64,000 bases of DNA from Theristus sp. LFF4_11 (lineage: Eukaryota > Nematoda > Chromadorea > Monhysterida > Xyalidae): contig JASANC010001770.1 in NCBI GenBank assembly GCA_030248135.1, positions 1-64,000 on the forward strand. The letters run 5' to 3'. The notes beneath the pieces are model-generated. The model had not been told where the DNA came from and did no database searches. It was given only the letters and a program-made list of their open reading frames with translations. The translations under genes and the position numbers were made by a program. Positions 47,701 to 57,343 of the stretch are shown here, piece after piece (within the stretch, counting starts at the first letter, position 1; each line of letters opens with the position of its first letter).

Positions 47701-49769
47701 CACAGCGACAAAAAGCGCCGTTGCCGTAACCCGTCGAAACATCATACGACTCGAGCACCCGTACCCGAGCAACTGCACCGAGGAGTTCCCCAGTTATTAC
47801 AAGTATAACCTGCGCGTTTACGTTTTGCATTAGTTCAAGCATTTGGAACTGGCGTATCAAAATTCCTGGTTAACTAACAAAAAACAACATCAACCATATC
47901 CTATATGCGATTTCGCTCAGGAAATTCACGAAAGCTGGAATTCAGTATTCCCACCACAAGTGCCACGAGGCGTGCGTTGATTATCACCTGTGCCGTGCGT
48001 GCGGCTGCGTTGAAACGGTTTGCTCTCGCTTGTGCTCAACTCTTTTTCACTTCTAATTTCTACTAACATTCATTAAAACTCACAAAAACTTGTACAATGC
48101 TGACAAAGTATCAAACACATTACTGCACTGCGATTACACCACAAAGACTCAGTGTGTATTATACCTTGTATTTTATTTCCAACTTGAACTCTAAACACAT
48201 TTTTTTGCGTGTGCCACTGGTTTATAATAGTAGGACAGGGCAGTAAGTGGTGGCAGGGAATTGTAGTATTTTGGCAATGTTCAGCATTGTTCGCAGTAGG
48301 TTTTTAAAAGGTTGTAATGTAGGTACGTACACTACATGTCTCCGCCCACTTACTTTCTCGCAGCACGCCGAAGAGGGTGTATCTAAGAAATGCAACACAT
48401 TCAACGAAGCAGCGTACAAATGCCGTCGCAAGGTGCGAGCGCGTATCGAGAACGTACGAGAACGATTGAGGCCACCGAAAACAAACGGTGCAACGTCGAC
48501 CACAACCACAACAACCACCACCACCACTACAACAACAAGCACAACGTCATCCAGCACTACAACGACAACTCCTGCTGGTTAGCCGAGTGGAATATCATTC
48601 ACCCAAGTCGTTCAACTGGTTTCGTCCGGTGGTTTGATATTCATTCGCACTTAAAAGTTAAAACATTGATACGGTACAAAACGTCTAACTCTCTGGTGAT
48701 CTATAAAACCTGTAATATTTTCAGGTCCAACAACGACGACACGAAAACCAGAACTGGATATCAGTTGCGTGGATTATGACAAAGACGCAGCGAGCGAACA
48801 AGGACCGATTGATTGTGACTGTGCACCGAAATGCACGGACACGCTGTTCACGACCAGGTGATAGAGTCCTAGTCCTACGATGTTACTGTGTAACACAAGC
48901 GCAATGTGGAACAGTCACAAACAAACACACTGGCACACAAGCGTTGACTCGCGAGACAGCTGTAATTTCGCATGTGTGCGTGCGTGTGTTTGTGACTGCG
49001 CATTAGTGCTATGTGTTATAAACGGCGAGTGTGCTGTTTTACGACATTGCGACTTTCGCAAGAACGGATGTCCTCCAGTGCATGTTGCAACTGCCATTAG
49101 CGTTTTACTTCAGTTCAAATGACAACACGTTCTTGCATTTCTTTCCAGTCTTTCACAGAGCCGCTGGCCATCGGATCCGTTTCGTCAGTTGAAAATCGTC
49201 AATTTCTACAGTCAACAGCAGAAAGACGTTGTGGCGAACAGATTCCTCGAAGCAATCGAAGCAGACAAAGAGATTGACAACGACTACGTTCGCCTGCAGG
49301 TGTACCTCGAGTCGATGGAGATTGAAGTACGTTGTATGTGCCGGTGATGTTATTCACCACTGAGAAACGTTATTTCTCCTGTTGAATGTTTCATTGAGGC
49401 CATGGCTCAATGCAGAAAGAATTTATTGAAAGTTTTTTTTCCTGTAAACTGATTCGTCGAAGATTGTTATTCTTCACACAGACAATCGAGGAGAATCCGG
49501 CCTACCCGAAAAGCAACCTGTTAGCTGACAGCGGCGGTGTGCTTGGACTCTACCTCGGACTGACCATCGTCTCGCTGTTTGAGCTGATCCATTTGTGCTT
49601 CAACGTGTATCAGGCGGCAAAAGAGCCGTCGCACGTTGAACCACAGGAACGGAGTGCTGAGGACGACGGTGACTTGAATGAAGACGACTGGCAATCAAAC
49701 CATACTCGTATGTACGACGGCACAACGGACATGTCTTCGATTGAAACTACACCACCGAAACCGCAGTAG
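44733..49769 (+). CDS. DEG/ENaC sodium channel subunit, gene 1
   Basis: A 1011-residue two-pass cation channel subunit of the degenerin/ENaC/ASIC family. Exons: 44733-44954, 45084-45660, 45761-46144, 46213-46438, 46518-46716, 46849-47086, 47431-47613, 47706-47802, 47921-48017, 48364-48577, 48725-48857, 49149-49326, 49482-49769, all in phase. In order: cytosolic SAGGLPQSH (an HG-motif position), TM1 VVFVGGLIATTIHLTILF, post-TM1 FEFPAVSVCNLNPLKKSKI, furin-like RRRKR|S and RFKR|Q, mucin-like TTSAGATVEG repeats, an acidic DY-rich exon, LECTFNRNQKC..YGNCYTFN, the Cys-rich CHEACVDYHLCRACGC, a second poly-Thr stretch, IDCDCAPKC, SRWPSD, then TM2 GVLGLYLGLTIVSLFEL. It is followed head-to-tail by a paralogue. 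Ligand or stimulus cannot be told from sequence. Confidence 0.95.
45775..46132 (+). repeat. 30-bp coding tandem repeat (TTSAGATVEG-type)
   Basis: Nine or more 10-residue units in exon 3 of DEG/ENaC gene 1, led by looser copies. Thr/Ser-rich, so a likely O-glycosylated stalk. Copies differ at the VEG/AAG/AGG positions. Confidence 0.9.
47123..47391. mobile_element. TIR MITE, TACCGTAAAGTC family, copy 1
   Basis: About 270 bp in intron 6 of DEG/ENaC gene 1. The inside carries TTCCTCCCACTTATAAGACC.. and ..ACCTCCTCCCACTTATAAGG as in 62661-62926, but its ends (TACCATAAAGTTTTGCATTT and AATTAACGGTGT) have drifted, so it is the older copy. It stops about 40 bases before the exon 7 acceptor. Confidence 0.9.
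48907..49006. mobile_element. CA/TG hairpin MITE, copy 4
   Basis: The left arm CAGTCACAAACAAACACACT pairs with the right arm GTGTGTTTGTGACTG. Intron 11 of DEG/ENaC gene 1. Confidence 0.75.
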
Positions 49770-50726
49770 TTGACAAATTTTTTTTTCTCGTTACCTACCG
49801 GTACTCAAGATTGAAATTCTTGAAAACTTTTTAGTAGTCTTCAGGCGGGTGATTTTGTTTTACTTGAATGAGTGAGGCGACAAAGTTGCAACCACCATTG
49901 ACATTTTGTTCTTGAAAAGCGTTGAAATTGTGTGTCACCTTCACCAGCTTGCAGCTTTTTGCGACTGCAACAACAACACCGACTGCTTTCATTGTACTTG
50001 CGTAATTTTACAAGTCGATTACGCTCAATTATTATGCGGTTGTTAATGGGCATGTGCTTGGTCTATTAAACGAGCTTTCAAAAGTTATCATTTTCAATTT
50101 GACAACCATTGCGGTATTGTTTGTCGGCGTCCGTCTGGTCTGCAACGTTATTCCATCATAATAACCACCTCTGTTGTTATGTATTGTTTGGTCGCCAAGC
50201 ATTTACATTATCCATTTCATTATCCTAAATATAAACATCAACAAACTGGTAAAGTGTATCAAACAGTGACGATAGTAAATATACTTATAATTGCATTTAT
50301 CAATGTCGTCATTGCCGAATCAGTCAATTCATAAGTGTAAGTAAGTGTACTAATTACTTAATTACATAACTTTTCATAAGTGCAGTAAGTTTTGCACCAA
50401 AATTTCCCTAAAAATAACAACTAGCTGCATGAGTGACACACAATCACACACCGTTAAAAACAGCTGTTTGTATGCCAGCACTGGCAGACAAAAGTTTTTG
50501 TAAAAAGGTATTGGTTGCTGCGGTCATGACAATCATTCACGACAAAATTTACGACATAGGCGGTAATCCAGTGGCCATTTGCTACGGTATATCATCAAAT
50601 GCCATTACATTCAAATTTTCAAATTTTAAATTACCACATCGCAAATTATTAATCATAGACAGCTATTATATTCGCCCGAAATTTTTGAAGTAAGTTATAA
50701 ATAATTGAGCGCATAACATTTTGATT
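49770..50726. other. Spacer between the two DEG/ENaC genes
   Basis: AT-rich; 3' flank of gene 1 and upstream region of gene 2. No exon or repeat recognised. Confidence 0.6.
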
Positions 50727-53700
50727 ATGGATAGTGCCAGCGTCATATCGACGCTCAGCAAGTATTCGGCGCAACTGAGCACAGCCTCACTAGAAATGTT
50801 GAACTCACCCGAGGTTCGTTGCCGAGGCAAACGCGCAAAGGCAGCGTTGGCCGAGTTTGCCGAGACAACGTCGGCCGGCGGATTGCCACAGTCGTACAGC
50901 TCATACCAAGGAAGACACAGACTATTCGCGATTCTCTGGGCGATCGTGTTCATCGGTGGCCTGATCGCCACGACAATTCATCTGTATTCGTTGTTTGAGC
51001 AATACTATGAGTATAAAATCGCGGTCACGGTGAGTTGTGATGATGTTGAGTAATATCATTTGAATTGGAACAGGCAAAACGTCAGTTGTTGTTTTTCATC
51101 GGTGACTAAATTCAAATTGCTTTAAAACAACTAGGTAACCGAAAGAAGGAGTGAAATTAAAGATTGTAACAATGTAAATCTATTTCTGGCTTACTTGGTT
51201 CCAGCTTACAATTCAACGCAATGACACGTTCGAGTTTCCGGCAGTGACAGTGTGCAACTTGAACCCATTGAAAAAGTCGAAAATCGATCCGTGCGGTGAA
51301 ATGGGTCAGATGGTCCGTGTGCAGCAAGAGTTCACTACGAAAATGATAATGACCGAGTCTCGTTTGCGAACACTGAAACGTCAGTTGAAAAGCGGCAAAC
51401 TGAACGCGGAAGTGAGTAGGCTGGCTGCATTGGTTGACAGCACAACGTGCGTGAATGCGAGCAACAGCACTATTGCAAACATCAGCAAGAACACAACCAC
51501 TCACACGAACAACACTCACAATGTCAATGAAACTGCTGTTACAACTGACAATGAAACGCGGCGAAAGCGAAGTATCACGAAAACAAAGAGTATCCAAAAC
51601 GAGGCTAAAAATCTGCCTTCCAAAAAACTTCAAAGAAGATTTAAGCGACAAGCGACTACCGGAACATCAACTACGCCTGAACCGCCCAGTAGCACAGCAG
51701 CAGCCTCAACAGGCTCGGCAACAACAGCTACCCCAACAGGCTCAACAGCCCCAACAGGCTCAGGAACCACAGGAGCCTCAACAGGTGCAGGAACCACAGC
51801 AGCCCCAACAGGCGCCGGAACCACAGGAGCCTCAACAGGTGCAGGAACCACAGCAGTCCCAACAGGCGCAGGAACCACAGCAGCCCCAACAGACGCAGGA
51901 ACCACAGCAGCCCCAACAGACGCAGGAACCACAGCACCCCCAACAGGCACAGGAACCACAGGAGCCTCAACAGGTGCAGGAACCACAGGAGCCACCATGG
52001 GTACAGGAACCACAGCAGCCCCAACAGGCGCAGGAACCACAGCATCCCCAACAGGCGCCGGAACCACAGGAGCCTCAACAGGTGCAGGAACCACAGCAGC
52101 CCCAACAGACGCAGGAACCACAGCAGCCCCAACAGGCGCAGGAACCACAGCAGCCCCAACAGGCGCAGGAACCACAGGAGCCTCAACAGGTGCAGGGACC
52201 ACAGCAGCCCCAACAGGCGCAGGAACCCCAGGAGCCACAACAGGCGCTGGGACCACAGCAGCCCCAACAGACGCAGGAACCACAGGAGCCTCAACAGGTG
52301 CAGGAACCACAGCAGCCCCAACAGGCGCAGGAACCACAGGAGCCTCAACAGGTGCAGGGACCACAGCAGCCCCAACAGGCGCAGGAACCCCAGGAGCCAC
52401 AACAGGCGCTGGGACCACAGCAGCCCCAACAGACGCAGGAACCACAGGAGCCTCAACAGGTGCAGGGACCACAGCAGCCCCAACAGGCGCAGGAACCACA
52501 GGAGCCTCAACAGGTGCAGGGACCACAGCAGCCCCAACAGGCGCAGGAACCCCAGGAGCCACAACAGGCGCTGGGACCACAGCAGCCCCAACAGGCGCAG
52601 GAACCCCAGGAGCCACAACAGGCGCTGGGACCACAGCAGCCCCAACAGGCGCAGGAACCCCAGGAGCCACAACAGGCGCTGGGACCACAGCAGCCCCAAC
52701 AGACGCCGGAACCACAGGAGCCTCAACAGACTCAGGAACCCCAGAAGCCTCAACAGGTGCTGGGACCCCAGAACCCTCAACAGGTTCAGGAACCACAGCA
52801 TCCCCAACAGGCGCCGGAACCACAGGAGCCACAACAGGCTCAGGAATCACAGAAGCCCCAACAGGCGCAGGAATCACAGGAGCCTCAACAGACTCAGGAA
52901 CCCCAGAAGCCTCAACAGGTGCTGGGACCCCAGAACCCTCAACAGGTTCAGGAACCACAGCATCCCCAACAGGCGCCGGAACCACAGGAACCCCAACAGG
53001 CTCAGGAATCACAGGGGCCTCAACAGGCTCAGGAATCACAGAAGCCCCAACAGGCGCAGGAATCACAGGAGCCTCAACAGACTCAGGAACCCCAGAAGCC
53101 TCAACAGGTGCTGGGACCCCAGAACCCTCAACAGGTTCAGGAATCACAGAAGCCCCAACAGGCGCAGGAATCACAGGAGCCTCAACAAGTGCTGGGACCA
53201 TAGAGGCCTCAACAGGCTCAGGAATCACAGGAGCCTCAACAGGCTCAGGAATCACAGAAGCCTCAACAGGCTCAGGAATCACAGGAGCCTCAACAGGCTC
53301 AGGAATCACAGAAGCCTCAACAGGCTCAGGAATCACAGAAGCCTCAACAGGCTCAGGAATCACAGAAGCCTCAACAGGCTCAGGAATCACAGGAGCCTCA
53401 ACAGGCTCAGGAATCACAGGAGCCTCAACAGGCTCAGGAATCACAGGAGCCTCAACAGGCGCTGGCACCACAGAAGCCTCAGCAGGCGACGACGACGGTT
53501 TGTCATCTGGTTCATCCAGTTCTACGCAACTGGCCAGCTCATCTTCAAACATTCCAAGTTACAGTTACAGTTCTGGGTCGACTTCGCTGACGCCATCTTC
53601 TTCTTCTTCGACTGAGTTTACCGCAATGTTCTCATCTGAAAGCTTGACAATTTCGTCAAACAGTTTCAACGGTGAAAGCTCTACCGATTCTTCTGTGGAT

Positions 53701-56700
53701 TTCACTGAGTACGTCTTTTGAAATGTTTGAAACTTACTTTTTGCCAACCCAACTTCCATTGTTACCACTAAATTTTGGAGGTAAAGATTTACAAGGTTCA
53801 AATTCATATTCATAGTATCTTCAGAAGTACAACGAATGCTGCATACGAGCACAGTTCAACGGAATACCCGTACGACGACTACGAAAACTACGATTGGTCG
53901 CAATATGATGGTGAATACGATTGGGGCGATGGAGACGGCGGTTGGAATGAACACGGTGATGGAACCAATGACTATTATGGCGGCGACTATTACGAAGACG
54001 ATTATTACAATGATTACGACACGTTCGTTTCGGTCAGTAAAGAAGAGTCCATTTTTCGCATTTTTGTTACCTCGAACTTGCAAAGCATTATTCAACAAAA
54101 CTTGATTTCCAGAACGACGACAAATTCGCGTTCCGCAAGTTCGTCCAGACGAGTCAGCTGCCCGATCTGCTCGACGCGCAGGATCGAATCTCGATCAGCG
54201 ACGAAAACATCCAGAACATGGGCTACAACGCATCCGAGATGATCATGGAGTGCACGTTCAATCGCAACCAGAAATGCGAACCGGCCGAGTTCCATTCGTT
54301 CGTTGATCCGCACTACGGCAACTGTTACACGTTCAACAGTGTCCTTGGAAGTGTGTATTTTTGTGTTTGGTGTAACCATTCTACTAACCATCTAAGTCAA
54401 CTCTGAGTGATCGGGCTACTCTGGTTGTAATCATTCCCAGGAGAGGACAACTGGGTCTACCGGACTCGAACGAGCGGCAGTCGCTACGGTCTTCGAATGA
54501 CGCTCGACATTCAACCGGAGGAGTACATCGGCTTGTTGGCGCCTGATTATGGAGTTCGCGTCGTTGTTCACTCGCCATACGTTGAGGCTGAACCGAGCCA
54601 GTTTGGTTTAAGCGTGCCGCCAGGTGAATATTTGAATTTTTCGTTTTTGTCTTTTCTGAATGTTCACCCCACCGACATTTTTGTAACGTCACGTCACGTC
54701 ACGTCACGTCACGTCACGTCACGTCACGTCACGTCACGTCACGTAACTCACGTCACTCACGTCACATGAGACGTGACGTATTGTTGTTGGCGTGTGTTTG
54801 TCAGTTCGTACAGATGCCGCTGTCTGTGCGTCGAAGAGCCGTTTTTCTTCCGCCTTCTGACCTACCAAGTTCAGGCATTCGCTGTTTCCAGGAGCGAAAA
54901 GCGCAATCGCCGTGAAACGGCGTGACCTCATTCGACTCGCGCACCCGTTCAAAAGCAACTGCACCGAAGAATTCCCAAAAAACTACAAGTAAACATTATA
55001 CATTGTTGTAGTTCTTTTTCTGAAAACTGAAAAACAGAAATTACACCATCGAAAACTGTCAATCACATTTACACAATTTCAGAAAGTTCACCTCAGCCGG
55101 CATTCGGTACTCGGATCATCAATGCCGCTACGCGTGCACCGACTATCACCTGTGTCGAACTTGCGGATGTGTCGAGAAGGTTTGGATCGATCAAGTTTTG
55201 TTTTGCAATCAATCAGTCAATCAATCAATCAATCAATTAATCACTCATATCAATAATCAAACCAATCTCTTTTTACCAGCACGCCAGCACTGAAACCGGC
55301 AAGAAGTGCAACATGTTCAACGAAGCGGCGTACAAGTGCCGGAAGAAGGTGCGTGCACGGATCAACAATGTGCGCGAGCGCATGAGACCCCCGCGACCGC
55401 CGAAGCAACCTGCGCATTCAAACGAAAACAAAACATCGACGAACACAACGACAACATCAACGACAACATCAACGACAACATCAACGACCACCAGCACCAC
55501 GACGAGTACAACAGCCGGTCAGTGTGGCTGTTTGATGATCGAAGTCACCGAAAGTAGACTGAATTGTGAAGTCGAAATGTGAATGCTCTTGAAAACCGGC
55601 GCCAGATGAAGAGAGTTGTTTCCGTAAACTAACTGAACACACTGAAAGTATGTCCGGGCTATTTTCCCAGGCTCCCCGTGCATAAGCAAGGCAATGCCGC
55701 AAGCTGCAGTATGACTGTCGTACAACACGTTTGTTTAAACCTGCCACTATTCCGCAGAACACACAGCTCAAGAAAGAACGGGTTCGGAATGGCAAGAACA
55801 TATTTAGCCACAATCTTCGGCACAAGGTCTCATTTCAGGCTCGACCACTACAACGCCAGCACCAACACTGGAAATCAATTGTGTCGATTTCGACGCAGAT
55901 GCTCAGAATGAGGACGGGCCAATCGACTGCGACTGCCGACCGAAGTGCACAGACACGTTGTTCGACACCAGGTTGCGTTTTGGTTTCAAGCTACAGCTAC
56001 TGTATTTACAGCTACTACTTCAAGCTACTGTATTTCAGCGTGTTTTGGGTCTTTCGCGTGATGCCGCCAATTTATGCGCATATAAATCCATTGTGTTATT
56101 TGTACCGTCTTTTTAGAAATTCCTTTTAACACAATGTTTCATTGAGGAGTCTTTTCCTCTGCCTTCAGCATCTCACAAAGCCGCTGGCCGTCAGAGCCGT
56201 ATCGCCAATTGAAAATCGTCAATTTTTACGGCCAAAAGAGCAAAGACGCCGTGGCGGACTCGTTTTTCGAAGCACTTGAAAGCGACCAACCCGAGCGCTA
56301 TCAGAACGACTTTGTTCGATTGCAAGTGTACCTCGAGTCAATGGAGATTGAGGCGCGGTTTGACGTCCTTCTTGTTCATTTTCCGTTTCTGTCTGTTCAA
56401 ATGATGAAGTTGTTCATCTTTCCTTTTTTTCTGTCCAATTTTTACCGTGTTACTGTTATTTAGCAAATACCGTATTCTGTCTCGAAAACTTTGGTTAGGG
56501 CGGTACGAACCACAGTTCTTTCGTTCAGTAGACATTCGTGCAAAATGCAACCAATATCAACCGATATGTGAAATTCCAAATTACTGCAGCCACGATTATT
56601 TTGCACCAACGTCTTGCAGCTGATCGAAGAGCGCCCCGCCTACACACGCAGCAATTTGCTGGCGGACAGCGGCGGCGTGTTCGGCCTCTACCTAGGGCTC

Positions 56701-56865
56701 ACCATGGTGTCGTTCTTTGAGCTGATCGTTTTGTGCTGCAACCTCGGTCGTGCAACATTCACAAAACAGAAAATTGACAGCGCGCCGGAGGGCAACGATT
56801 CGAGGAGCGACTTGTACTCGGTGACAGGCGACACGGCCGTTGATACACCGCCCGTCATGAACTGA
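50727..56865 (+). CDS. DEG/ENaC sodium channel subunit, gene 2, with giant mucin-like exon
   Basis: A 1476-residue paralogue of gene 1. Exons: 50727-51029, 51205-53708, 53825-54032, 54113-54350, 54441-54623, 54892-54988, 55083-55179, 55280-55517, 55839-55971, 56169-56352, 56620-56865, in phase. TM1 is IVFIGGLIATTIHLYSLF, after TSAGGLPQSY. The post-TM1 FEFPAVTVCNLNPLKKSKI is followed by about seven N-glycosylation sequons in some 40 residues, furin-like ETRRKR|S and RRFKR|Q, and about 60 copies of a 9-residue TGAGTTAAP-type unit. The channel core then follows gene 1: DY-rich exon, CTFNRNQKC, YGNCYTFN, CRTCGCVEK, CDCRPKC, SRWPSE, TM2 GVFGLYLGLTMVSFFEL. Exon 2 replaces exons 2-4 of gene 1. The intron after exon 10 appears to start with GC (GAG|GCGCGG). 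Ala/Gly/Thr content of exon 2 is unlike the rest of the gene. Confidence 0.95.
51735..53485 (+). repeat. 27-bp coding VNTR, about 60 copies
   Basis: Each unit codes nine residues, TGAGTTAAP or TGAGTTGAS in the first two thirds and TGSGITEAS in the last third. Higher-order blocks repeat, for example TDAGTTGAS-TGAGTTAAP. All units keep the frame, and several other frames also stay open, which is a by-product of the repeat. Confidence 0.97.
54685..54765 (+). repeat. (CACGT)n pentanucleotide microsatellite
   Basis: About 12-14 units of ACGTC/CACGT in intron 5 of DEG/ENaC gene 2. Each unit forms the TCACGTCA core of CRE/E-box-like sites, so the array could bind bZIP or bHLH factors by chance. Confidence 0.92.
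55207..55245 (+). repeat. (AATC)n microsatellite
   Basis: About nine AATC/TCAA units in intron 7 of DEG/ENaC gene 2. Confidence 0.9.
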
Positions 56866-57343
56866 CCGATTGTACATACAGACTCTGAAGACCGTACACT
56901 GTATTAAAAAAAATTTGGCCCATAATTACAAAACAAAATGTAATTTTGGCACACCATCGATACTGCACATAATGCGTGTGACTCTGTATTTGTCTGTTGC
57001 GATGTGCAGTTCGATTGTTTTACTAGTTTTTTTCAACAATTTTTTTCACGTTTGCACTTTTAGGGTTGTGCAACGTTTTTTTAGACTGTGTTTGAGAGTT
57101 TTACATTGTGCAAAATTGGTCGATAAAACATAGGTTTTATTTGAAAAGCCGATTTTAACATAAAACATTTAGCAATACACAGCTAACGAGATTACTGTCT
57201 ACCGATGAACGAAAATTTACGTTTTCGCAGATTAAATCGAAAAAGCTCCGCAATTCACCATATTTTCCTGGCATGTTTCACTGCTGATAAAGTAAAATAA
57301 TAAGCTTCAAATCCACTTTCTCCGTCGTCCACCGCGTTGCCCC
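56866..57343. other. Spacer between convergent DEG/ENaC gene 2 and the dioxygenase gene
   Basis: AT-rich 3' flanks only; no feature recognised. Confidence 0.6.

Noticed and set aside
51455..53552. Long open frames across the VNTR: a Gln/Pro-rich forward frame and a 640-codon reverse frame
   Set aside because: They exist only because the 27-bp unit keeps every frame in step. The frame used is fixed by splicing to the channel core on both sides.
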